Both the position numbers and the translations under genes were made by a program. From the NCBI GenBank assembly GCA_011316305.1, contig SAUG01000159.1, positions 42,884-106,883 of the forward strand: 64,000 nt of DNA, in the 5' to 3' direction. This DNA is from Rusavskia elegans (Eukaryota; Ascomycota; Lecanoromycetes; Teloschistales; Teloschistaceae). How positions within the stretch are numbered: position 1 is the stretch's first letter; the number at the start of each line of letters is the position of its first letter. The notes below the pieces were generated by a model. That model had not been told where the DNA came from, did not search any database, and worked only from the letters and a program-made list of their open reading frames with translations. This document shows, in pieces, positions 42,015-52,299 of this stretch.

Positions 42015-42361
42015 ATGTTGACTTCAGCGCGCGACTTTAACGTCACCATCAAGCTCTACACCAATGCTTCTGAAGCGCCCTCGGTGACGTGCGACAACGT
42101 GGCACCACAGGTCGAGACCTACTACAAGCACTACACTCTTGCCGAATTCATTGGGCTCAATAAATCGCAACTGACCATGGCATGGACTGGTCAAGACCGA
42201 CCACATTACGGCTACTGCGGAAGATCTTGAAAACCGGGTTTGGCAGTGGAGACTACTCAATCCACACAAATCTGACCGCGCTGCAGTGGTTGAACATATC
42301 GAGTGTGTCGTGGGGTTTCAGTGGGAATTTGGATGGGCATGGGCTGCAACAGCCCCTTTGA
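42015..42361 (+). pseudogene. Possible decayed gene with one frameshift
   Basis: The frame from the ATG at 42015 gives protein-like text (NVTIKLYTNASEAPSVTCDN) up to about 42220 and then meets a stop. The next frame continues plausibly (SGDYSIHTNLTALQWLNISS) to a TGA at 42359. The shift fits loss of one base near 42218. Several potential N-glycosylation sites (NVT, NAS, NKS, NLT, NIS) suggest a secreted origin. No family recognised; the N-terminus is not defined. Confidence 0.35.
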
Positions 42362-42599
42362 CGAGGTCGTCAGCGCTTGGTGTTCGGTTGCATCAAGACA
42401 GGACAAGCTCTCATACCGGAGATTTCAACAGCAGGTGTATGAGCTCGGCATCTGCATGGTATCGACTCAATGCCTTACCCAGCGGCATTACGTGGAATGT
42501 CACCCTTCACGGTCGTTGTGGCTTTTCATGTGAAAAAATAAATCCAAACATTCCAGGCGTTGCTTCCCTGCAGTCTTTTTGCATGAATTGAGCCGGAGG

Positions 42600-45516
42600 T
42601 GCTCGTGTCTAGGCCACGAAGATCTCACTGTGTCCGCATTTAGCTCAATAGCATATAGGTTGTCTCTCCTTACATTGTGGCAATAACACTGTTAGAAGGC
42701 ACCCCTAAAGATGTCTTGATAGCTGCCGAGGTGTTTTGTCCACGTTACTTGCGTACGGAATACAATCTGATAGCTTGGGATAGGCTAAGAATGGATACGA
42801 GACTATAGAGATGCAAAGATTTCCTACAGGGGCTGGACCCCATACCTCGTCATGTAAAAAATCGAATACAATATAGGCCACGGCAACCACTAAACAGGTT
42901 CCCAAGAACCAAGCCCCGTGCCAATAATGAATCTACTCCTTGTCGAGCTTTTAACTTGTAGCTGCAAAAGCAGCTACGTAGCTAGTTCTAAGCAATCCTG
43001 GTATCGAAATCCAATATCGAGGTATCGACTGTTGTTACTTCTCATTGCAACTGATTCTTTATACAACGAGCGTACCACATACCATTCGGCACAGGAGTGA
43101 AAAGCAATACCGGTTGTAAATTTGCTGTGGGGATCTCATATAAGGAAATAAAAGCAACAAACATCCCAGCCCATTTCGCACCTTTTCAATTTGTTCCTCC
43201 TCGAACCAGACATCGTCCATCTCAAGCTCATATCTCAAAAACCCTCATATACCCATAACTCAGTTCCCTGGATCCCAACGTCGTGACCACCAACCAATCA
43301 CCCCCGTCACCGAGTTCTACGCTCTCCCCCATCGAAAACATGCACATGATGTCGACGATGCACAAGAAAGACTATCAAACTGCATCGTCGTGGTCATCGT
43401 CTGGTTCGCCGTTGGATGAATCCGTTCTGGAAATCACCTGCTGAACTCAATGGAGGCAAAAGATGAATCACGTTGGCGAAGAAGAAAAGGCCGTATACGA
43501 ACTGCATCAGGGTTGCCGCCGTAGTTTGGTCCGAAAGAGATGCCGAAGGTGATGGTTTCCCATGATGGAGTGAGTGAGTGCGGATGGAAATCCCGGTGGG
43601 TGTTTCTGTATCGTGGCTTGCGGTTGAGGTGGTTGGGGGTACCAAGGGGGTTGTTGTTGATAGTTGCGGTGATGGGATCGAGGTTCGCAGGAATTGGGCG
43701 GCTGATTTTTTATCAAGCGATTTGGACAATGAACAGGGTCTGTGAAGACAGAATCTGCCGTTTGCAGCCATTTGGTTTTGGCGACAGAGTGATGCAGGCT
43801 TTGGGTGCAGGAGGTTTGCTGAGAGCTTGCCGGACGTCGTGGATCGCTGGGTCACTGCTGTGGAGGCTTATGACTCTGTGGTTGGCGATATGTCGAAGGT
43901 CTGGGATCATCATATACCGTGAGTTAACTCATACCTTGTATGGAACTGGGAGCGTATTGTGGTAGCCCTTGTGGGGTCACACGTAGAGGAGTGCCCGTGT
44001 AGGTTTACGAAGGTAATGTGAAACCGGAGTTCATCTGACATCGGTAGGCCTCTCTAACGTTGCCTGGCACGTAGTACGAGTTGGAGACGAGAGGATAAAT
44101 TGATGGTAGCTTTGAAAGGTTTTGAAGCTGAAGGTAGAATGGAGCAATTATGATCATAACGAGATGATCGTAATGTGGGTTTAATGAGAAGACAATGACT
44201 ATAATACGAAAATGCTGCCCGGGGATTTCAATTCTATCACCACATGCGGTGCTATTCCTTTTGAGACAGATTATGCGCAAGATGGAAAATTGATTACTGA
44301 GTATGGCGCTGCTTCTCGCTGTACCGACTCTAGCAATCCAGAGGAAGTTTAGATCTGATCCGACCCATACAGTCCCCTTTGTATTGTAAGAAGTGGACAT
44401 ACTATCCCGAATTCTCCACTCGACTTGGCCACCATCCAGCTCTGCAATGTGTATAGCAATGGAAAGGAAGACATGACTTCTAACCGCTACCACTAGCTTC
44501 ACTACTCGTAGAAAACCCTATCAGCCTCGTAAGATTACCATAACTTTGTCCAGCAAGTTACTTACAATTTGAAGGCAGTGTTGTATACCCAATGAAATGA
44601 TCAAGATGAATAGGCGGTGGCGACAGCACCCTGGACGTCCTGAACGGTATGTGCCAAGTAATCCAATTCAAAAGTGGTCTTATTTCCCACGGTGATTGTG
44701 CTTAAGATTGTAGCGGAATTTGGCGGAGGTAGATTGGCGTAGACATGTCTTGGGATGTGCCTACGGTTATTTCGTGTAGGTAATCAAGAACGATTATGTG
44801 AACTCAACCTGAATGCTTTGGCGGGACATCCTGTGGGCGACTTAGGTGGTGCTTGTGCTGTGTTTATAGATTAGAAGCCCAGCCATTGCGAGTATGAGTA
44901 CCGCCTGGCGTTTCTGCAGGCAGTACTAATACCGAGATGGCAAAGGGCAACACATTTCCACGTGGAATACCTTACGAAGTAGACCGCAAACAGCACAGCT
45001 GCATGAAAGAGAGCAGCGGTGATTGGTTTCCCGGCTGAAGGCACATCTCCTACCGTTCGCAGCCGTACAGCCATATGATCTAGCTTTCAAGACATTGGCT
45101 GGTGCACGCGTGGAGTACATTAACGCAATGCTCGAATACCATGGTCATGTACTCAAAAAATCCAAAACAAGCTAAGTGGCCGTTATGGTGCCCACCAGAG
45201 GCCCTTTTTGACGTCTTTACCTCCCAAGGTAGAGGATAATCATGTTGTATACCCGTTTTTAATCGTGGCATTGGAATTTTGGCTGGAAGATTCTTGGTTC
45301 GAGGCAACCAATATTCAAGAGGATTTCTCGAGGCCAGGCAGATTTGTCCTATAGGTTCCGGACCCCTGTGGCGTCAATGGAGTGATACTTCCTAAGCTTT
45401 GATGACGCATCTCAGAACAGTATTGGTTCGTTCAGGTAAAACCCAAAGTGCATGCAGCTGACCGACTTAGGTAATGGGGTATAATATGCATGTCAGGTCA
45501 CTCCGATCTTGGCACA
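42600..45516. other. Gene-poor stretch
   Basis: About 2.9 kb. Apart from the weak relic at 43584-43922 I see no gene. Frames on both strands (43394-43855 minus, 43540-43965 plus, 44005-44502 minus) contradict one another and lack starts or family features. A pyrimidine-rich segment at 43180-43340, followed by an ATG at 43340 with a 34-codon frame, looks like a promoter and leader, but no gene body follows. Confidence 0.45.
43584..43922 (+). pseudogene. Possible gene relic with one in-frame stop
   Basis: The plus-strand frame from the ATG at 43584 runs 112 codons with one internal TGA at 43743 (could be CGA to TGA). The second half reads like a helical protein (ESLPDVVDRWVTAVEAYDSV) and stops at GTGAGT (43919), a good splice donor. 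No family is recognised. The upstream promoter-like stretch at about 43180-43340 fits a former gene here. Confidence 0.3.
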
Positions 45517-46626
45517 TCAGACGATTTTTCCTCTGTTGACTAGAAATCCTTCGAGGACAGCGATGGCAGCCCATAACCTGTTCTCCGCTTCTGGAAATAC
45601 CAGTGACCTAGGGCTGTAGAAGACTTCGTCGCTGACTTCCTCCGGATGCCTCGGTAGACAGTGCATAAATTTCCATCCCGGCTTAGCTCCTCCCCTTTCT
45701 GCCAGTTGAGGTGTGATCTGGAACCCATCAAAGGCCTTTATTCGCTTTGCTTTCTCCTCTTCTTGACCCATTGAGATCCAGGTATCTGTCACTAGGAGGT
45801 CCGCATCTTTGATTGCCTCTTCCGGAACATTGGTTTCTGTGAGCTTGCCTTGTATCCTGGCGTCACTCCCAGATTGCTGAATAATCTCCTTCATTTCAGT
45901 CGGAACCTCGTAGCCTTTGGGTGTTGCAACAGCAAGATCGACACCCAGCTTAGCTGCCCCTATTGCCAGATCGAAGAGTACGTTGTTTGCATCTCCTACC
46001 CATGCGACCTTCAATCCCTCCAAGCCCAGTCCTGGTTCTACAGATCGTTCTTTGGTCCGACTTGATAGGAAAGCTTCGTGGATCGTAAGAAAGTCTGCGA
46101 CAGTCTGCATTGGGTGAAATCTGTCCGACAGCGCGTTGATAACCGGGACTGTAGAGTTCTGTGCTAAGCCAGCTATATCCGAATGGGGGCCCACCCGTGC
46201 AATAATCGCGGATACCATCGACGATATGACAACCGAGGTATCATATAGCGACTCATTGACGCCCAGTTGGATGTCTTCCTTACCCAAGAACATTGGATAC
46301 CCACCCATTATGGCGATGGCGCCTTCTGTAGAGACCCGAGTTCGAGTACTCCGTTTACTGAATGTCATAGCAATTGTCTTGCCGGACAAAGCGCTCAGGA
46401 GGTTTTTGGGGATTGACCCGGATTTGATAGCTTGTTTGTGCATAGAAGCATTGCGGACAAGGGCCGTGAGCTCCGTGGAAGTGAGATCCGCTATGGAGAG
46501 AAAATGACGAGGTGCGAAGGGCGAGGTCTGAGGCGTAGAAGGGGTAGAGTAGTTGTTTCTGGAAATCGAATTTAGACAGCGGAAGATCCGATTGTTTGGC
46601 CGTAAAGGCAAAGATTGGGGCCTCAT
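45517..46626 (-). CDS. Ornithine carbamoyltransferase, mitochondrial
   Basis: Single-exon frame; the first ATG is at 46626, giving 369 residues. Residues about 1-35 form an Arg/Ser/Asn-rich mitochondrial presequence. The carbamoyl-phosphate site is FSKRSTRTRVS (STRTR at about 92-96), followed by the GxxMFLGKEDIQLG segment. The ornithine-binding SMG-type loop reads TWISMGQEEE and the catalytic Cys is in HCLPRHPEEV. All key residues are present. Reaction: carbamoyl phosphate plus ornithine to citrulline, in arginine synthesis; the fungal gene is called argB, arg-12 or ARG3 depending on species. A perfect TGACTCA lies about 80 bp upstream, fitting general amino-acid control. Confidence 0.95.
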   Translation of the reverse strand: MRPQSLPLRPNNRIFRCLNSISRNNYSTPSTPQTSPFAPRHFLSIADLTSTELTALVRNASMHKQAIKSGSIPKNLLSALSGKTIAMTFSKRSTRTRVSTEGAIAIMGGYPMFLGKEDIQLGVNESLYDTSVVISSMVSAIIARVGPHSDIAGLAQNSTVPVINALSDRFHPMQTVADFLTIHEAFLSSRTKERSVEPGLGLEGLKVAWVGDANNVLFDLAIGAAKLGVDLAVATPKGYEVPTEMKEIIQQSGSDARIQGKLTETNVPEEAIKDADLLVTDTWISMGQEEEKAKRIKAFDGFQITPQLAERGGAKPGWKFMHCLPRHPEEVSDEVFYSPRSLVFPEAENRLWAAIAVLEGFLVNRGKIV

Positions 46627-47101
46627 TTTGGCTGAATAATGCCCACGCAATTTTTTGAAGCCAAATCAGTCTGTATCCAGTTAATTGTTGAAGAGCGAGA
46701 TGCGTGACTCAATCGCCGACGATGTCACGATGAGTTCGAGGGAAAGATAAGCGATTAAGCGCCCCTTGACGGATCTAGCCGCCATAAATGCCTACAAAGA
46801 TAGCGCTAATGCAACTTCGCCCGCTGCTGCGTTCGTCATCGAAGGAGTCCTCAGATGGGCATACACCTACCCCTTCAACGCCTTCAGCTTAAGGGTAATC
46901 GAGAGAGTCTTTGGTGCGACACATAGGACAATCCTTTGCGCTTTCAGCAATAAACCCCTCTCGCTGTGGCTGCAGCAACCCTTGGACACGGCTGCCAAAC
47001 TAACCTAGTCGACGATTGTAGCCATTTATTCTTACGGTCGAGAGCCTAGACTAAAACATAACGACAACTGAAAGCGCTGCCATTGATGGTCCTATTGTAT
47101 C
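46627..47101. other. Divergent promoter between carbamoyltransferase and Tag1-like genes
   Basis: 475 bases. Holds the Gcn4/Cpc1-type site described separately. An 80-codon plus-strand frame (46766-47008) shows no features and overlaps the promoter. Confidence 0.5.
46705..46711. promoter_or_regulatory. Gcn4/Cpc1-type site TGACTCA upstream of ornithine carbamoyltransferase
   Basis: Exact TGACTCA, the bZIP site bound by yeast Gcn4 and its filamentous-fungal counterparts CPC1/CpcA. It lies 79 bp from the ATG of an arginine-pathway gene, a typical distance, so derepression on amino-acid starvation is likely. Confidence 0.7.
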
Positions 47102-49934
47102 ATGTCAGGTGATCTAGGCGCTCCCTTGCTGGGGAAGAAGATGGGCTCTGGAGATAAGCATGCCCGACCACACAGCCAGAGATCAGAAGTTTCAAATACA
47201 TCACGCAAGTCAACACGCTCCGGAAAGTCTCTAACAGGCTCTGAAGAGTCCACTCCATTACTGTCAAGGGAGAACAATCGCCAAAACTATGGAAATGCCC
47301 CACCAGAAGCTACCGCTCGGTCCACAGCTGCATCATCGCTCAGGTCATTGCAAGGAGGAGGCTCAAAAAAGGGCAAAGGATCACGAAGATGGCCAACCAT
47401 CATAGCTTTGGCAATATTGACTATTGTCCTCCTCGCAATTTTGGGTCTCGGCTTTGCAGCACCGGCGGTTGCAGAGCGATATGCCAAAGAAGCCATGGTG
47501 TTCGAACCAACCGATCTTTCAATTGAGTCATTCACATCATCTGGTGTTCGTGCTAGGATACAGGGTGATTTCAGAATGGATGCCTCAAGAGTAGACAAGA
47601 AAGCAGTTCGTGACTTGGGTCGTGCTGGCACATGGATCGCAAGGGCGGCAGAAATTAAGAGTACGGAAGTCGATGTCTTCTTACCTGAGTATGGCGATAT
47701 CCTCCTGGGTTCTGCGCTAGTCCCCCCGATTGTTGTGAACATCAGGAACGGCCACACCACTCATGTGGACTTCGTCAGTGATTTGACTGCGGGAGATCTT
47801 GGCGGCATTCGACGTGTTGCAAATGACTGGCTGGACGGGAATCTTCACCAATTACTATTACGTGGCAATGCCGATGTCAGCATCAAGTCTGGTATCTTTA
47901 GTCTTGGGACGCAAGCCCTTTCCGAGTCAATCGTGTTGAAAGGTATGTAAGCTAAAATTCTCATATGGAAGGACCGTGATGCTGACCGTTTCGTAGCGAA
48001 CCAGATTCCTACTATGCCAGAGTACAAGATCGATCATCTAGGATTTTCCAACGCTGAACGGGACGGCGAAAAAGGAATGGTTGCCAACGTCTCGCTCCGG
48101 TTCACAAACGATTATCCCGTCGATTTCGATATACCGAAGTTTCGCTTTGATATACTTGTCCCGGGATGTTCGGCGGATGAGGATTTTCTTATACTTGGCG
48201 AAGCAATGACTGCCGAAGCTCAGGTCCAACCAAAGACCGATGTCAACGTTGCAGTGTCTGGCTTCGTCCGCAAATTGCCCGAAGCTTTGATAACAGCTTG
48301 CCCAGAAACACAAACCTCCCCGATTGACCGTCTTCTGGGCAGCTATATCGAAGGTCGAGAAACGCTTGTATATGTCCGCGGATCGAGGAATCCATCGGCG
48401 GAGACACCGGCATGGATCACTGATTTTATGAAAGATGTAATTGTGCCTGTGCCGTTTCCTGGTCACGAATTCAAGGATCTGATCCGTAATTTCACACTGG
48501 CCGATGTTCATTTTGGTCTACCCAGTCCCTTTGCTTCGCCAGACTCGCCAGAGTCGAAACCACGACTATCCGCGGTAGTGAAGGCTCTCATCGGCTTGCC
48601 AGAGGAAATCAAATTTCCGATTGATGTTGCCCAGGTACGAGCCGATTCGGATGTTTACTACAAGAAAAAGAAGCTCGGACAGCTCGACCTCGGCAAGTGG
48701 CAACACGCCAACTCGACGCGAACAATCATCCCCCACGAAAAGGAAGAAGGGCTCCTTGTTCAGTCTATTGTGAAGAATGCACCTTTAGATATCACAGACG
48801 ACGGCGTCTTTGCCGACGTTATCCAGGCTCTTGTCTTCGGTGGAAACCCCGTCATACTTGGCGTACAAGCCAAAGTCGACGTCGAGACTGAGACGGTCTT
48901 GGGCAAATTCGTTGTGCGAGGCATTCCAGCGCAGGGTAAAGTCTATGTAAAGCGTTAGTTGGTCGCTTTCTTTGGTGTACGGCAGTCCTACGACCCTTTG
49001 GATACTGATATAGAGTACTCCCAGCTATCTCCGGAGGGAAAACGACATTTTCTCCCGAAGTCGGCGCGCTCGAGATTCTTAAAACTTCAAAGACTGGACT
49101 CACGATCCGAGCAAAGGTCAACGTGACGAATCCTACCGAGTATTCGGCGACTGTACCGTTCATTGACATCAACATCTCCGTCAATGACACAATCCTGGGC
49201 CACGCCACAGCCCGTGATGTATCTGTTGTGCCAGGACCTAACCACGATCTGGCAGTCATCGCAGTGTGGGATCCATCTCACAAGAGTGGCAAGAAAGGCG
49301 CTCACATTGGGAGTGAACTTCTATCCCAATACATCTCTGGTATGCATGAGTTGTCTGCTAGTCCACATTCCAGCTGAAAAGTGTGTGACTTCCAGGCTAC
49401 AATACTACCCTCACACTGCGGACGCACGCCTCGTCTATACCCTCGCAACCTCGCCTTGGCACGGCGCTCTCGATTTTCAACGTCACAATCCCCACCCCAA
49501 AACTCACCCCTCCATCGAACCCCAATCGTCCTGTCCAGCCAGATCCACCCAACGAGCCAGGGTCCTCGGCCCCCCACTTCATAGACGATGCTGTCTTCCA
49601 TCTCATCACCTCCACAGCCGTCCTTACTCTCCTCTCCCCACTTCCACATACCTCGCTCTGGATCACGTCTGTCTCGGCAACAGCATCCTACAAGCACACA
49701 CCAGTGGGTGCTATTGAGTACGACGTGCCGTTCGAAGTCCCGCCAGGAGCGTCAGATACCCCGCGGCTGCCGGTTGATTGGAGTTTGGGGAGTATCGGGC
49801 ACGACGCTGTGAAGAAGGCATTGGGTGGGAAGTTGAAAGTGGAGGCGGAAGCGAAAGTGGGCGTCAGAATCGGGAAATGGAAGGAGAAGGTATGGTTCAA
49901 AGGAAACGGGATTGGTGCGAGGGTAACGCTATAA
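47102..49934 (+). CDS. Tag1-like vacuolar membrane protein (DUF3712 family)
   Basis: Four exons: 47102-47942, 47997-48953, 49025-49339 and 49396-49934; introns of 54, 71 and 56 nt (donors GTATGT, GTTAGT and GTATGC). Product 883 residues. Residues 1-95 are cytosolic, Ser/Arg-rich and disordered with the dileucine-type signals GAPLLG and STPLLS, which suit vacuolar sorting. One membrane helix follows (WPTIIALAILTIVLLAILGL, about 97-116). The long luminal part has repeated beta-sandwich modules of the DUF3712 type, each with phrases like TEVDVFLPEYGDILLG or VNVTNPTEYSATVPFID. Yeast Tag1 is a vacuolar protein that ends autophagy during starvation; the same role here is inference. Older databases call the family pre-rRNA processing protein, with little support. 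Confidence 0.75.
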
Positions 49935-50985
49935 TGGGGCAAGATTCCTGAAGATCGGTGCATGGAAGGCACAATGGAGTTGTTTCGATGTCCGGGATTG
50001 AAGAGTTGACGGGGTTTAACGGGCAAGGATAGGACATACGTGTACATACTTATCTCTTATTTGTCATGGGATTTGCTGGAGTCAGCCACAAGCTACAAAG
50101 AGTCTTCTTTCCTCAGCTGCAATGCATGCTTTGCAAGTACTTCAGTCCCGAGTTTCAATACGATTCTTCAGTGTACCTGAACACCTACCTGCCGCTCCAC
50201 CCCAGATGTAGATAGCAGAAAAATAAGTGTACAGATATTTAATCTGCTGTTGATGGGCTTGTGCGTATCTTATCATGGAAAAGCTTTGCGCTCTGAGACA
50301 GTACCATTTTTATGTGGAGTAGTCCTCTCCTCGATGCTGATGTCCATGCCCTTAGCTTCTGTTGCAGCAGGTTTTGTAACATGCAGACGGGACACACTTG
50401 CTTTCCTCTAGTAGAGACTTCGTTGAGCCTTTGGCTTGTTGGGGGAAGATAATTGCCTTGGGTAATCCCTAAGCCGAAATCCCTATTCTGAGCATCCCGT
50501 GGGCTGCAAGAATCGGGCGTTATCGACAGCATAATCACGAAAAGTATGTCCTCAAAAATGTCGTGGCCTGAGATCAAACTCAGTTAGATTCTATGCCAAA
50601 AGTCTACGAGTGGGCATGATATGGCGTAGTGTTGTGAAGGCCTCAGCAGAGTTCTTTCCTCTGAAGCCATGCGCATGGCATGACTACAATGAAAAGAAAA
50701 AAAGGGCCTCTTGCGAGGTAGAGATCAAAAATTCCCCCAGTGACGAGCCCGAAGACTAGTCAATGAACCTCATCGCCGCGCTGTGCAATGCAGGATTTGG
50801 TTCATGCAGCCAGCAAGCTTGAGCGCCGGATCTGCCCAAGAAGGTAAGTATGAAGAGAAAAGAAAAAGACGTTTAGGTGGGAGGAGGACTGGGTATTTAT
50901 ACCCCTAATCGAACGCCGGGTAGGAAAGTGATGGGGAGGTTTTGCTAGGGGGCGGAAATGCGGAAGGTTTCGAACCCGGGGTCGA
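49935..50985. other. Intergenic, last ordinary-composition DNA before the AT-rich block
   Basis: About 1.05 kb with normal base composition; CA and TG are common. A 112-codon minus-strand frame (50239-50577) has no recognisable feature. Confidence 0.5.
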
Positions 50986-51012
50986 GGAACCGACCCGACC
51001 CGAGTCGGTTCC
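50986..51012. repeat. Perfect 9-bp inverted repeat at the edge of the AT-rich block
   Basis: GGAACCGAC (50986-50994) and GTCGGTTCC (51004-51012) with a 9-nt spacer. It belongs to a wider run (50970-51080) of CCGACC/GGTTCGG-like words. Similar words in mutated form (CGGATCGGATT and relatives) return at 51295-51410, so the two GC-rich islands may be copies of one short repeat family. Confidence 0.7.
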
Positions 51013-52299
51013 GACTTTTCTAGGTACCGAACCGACCGGGTTTCGGTTCTAGGTTAAAGGAACCGATCCGACCCGCTAAGACGCTAGGCTCTAGTATAGA
51101 AGTATAACTCTAGTATAAAATAATACTAATTTTTTTAAAAAAATTCTAATTAATTAACTACGCTAGCTAGAAAGATTCTAGTTAAATTAAATATATTATC
51201 TAAATATATTATTTTTATAAATAATTCATTATCTAATTAATAATTATATTATATTATATTTAGATGATTTAACGGGTTTCCGTCGGATTTTCGGATTTAA
51301 ATTGACCGGTTCGGATCGGATTCCCGTCGAACTATCGGATATCCGATCTAATTTTAGTAATTCGATCCGGATTCGATCCGTTAAATAATCGGATCGGATT
51401 ATAGATTCTAATTCGATTTATAATCGTATTTAATAGTAAAATATAAAAGTAATTACGGATACTGATTTTATCAAATATAAATATTTTAAATAAAATTCCT
51501 AGCGCGGGAATCAAGGTCGGCTCTATCCTAAAATTTTTTAAAACGAAATTTACATTAAAAAAAGATATTAAAATAGACTATAATAGTATATATCTAAAAA
51601 TACTATTAGTATAAAGATTATATAATTTATATTATCTACGTATATTCTCTTTTTTATAACGTTTAATAGACCGATACTAATAGCTATAATTTATTTTATT
51701 AGTTAATAGATAAAACTATTTATTATAAATACAGGCGGCGTGCTTTAGAGAACGCGATAGTATTTAATACAACGTTAGATTTTCTATTACGCCTCGACGG
51801 TAAGAATATATAAAATAGTCTAGATATTAGTACTAAAAAGTATCTTAGTAGTTTTAGTAAACAAATATTTTAAATACTTTAATTTTAATAGTTTTCATAA
51901 ATAAATACTATAAATACTTTAATTTTAGTAGTTTTAGTAAATAAATATCCTAAAATAGAACTATTTTAGTTATTTTAATTAATAAATAATCTAAATAATA
52001 GAGAATTTTATTTATCTATATAGATTCCGAACTCGACGCTTTTATAGCTTATATTTAATTTATTAGTTATCGCTATATACTATTCTAAAAGTTAAACTAA
52101 TTTTTTTTTATTTAATTTAAATAATTACCTGTTATACCTCTATTTATAGATATACTAATAAATTTAACTAATTTTTAGAAATATTAGATTTCTAGATAAT
52201 TCTATAATATTTTAAATACCTTTAGAATATCTATTATAGATTAGTATTAAACCTTTACTTTAAATAGCTCCAATTCTATAGTAAAAAAGTCCGAATCTA
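51013..52299. other. AT-rich, RIP-mutated DNA without recognisable genes
   Basis: From about 51086 the sequence turns AT-rich and almost loses CA and TG. No protein-like frame could be read, even allowing for stops. It may be the leader or LTR of the element that follows, or another mutated repeat. Confidence 0.5.

Noticed and set aside
43394..43855. 153-codon minus-strand frame
   Set aside because: Pro/Ser/Thr/His-rich text without domain; the plus strand in the same place reads more like protein.
44005..44502. 165-codon minus-strand frame
   Set aside because: Does not begin with ATG and has no homology-like segment or splice support.
46766..47008. 80-codon plus-strand frame between carbamoyltransferase and Tag1-like gene
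   Set aside because: Sits in a divergent promoter; no features; composition not distinctive.
51332..51514. 60-codon minus-strand frame in the AT-rich block
   Set aside because: Ile/Asn/Arg-rich by composition only; lies in RIP-mutated DNA.
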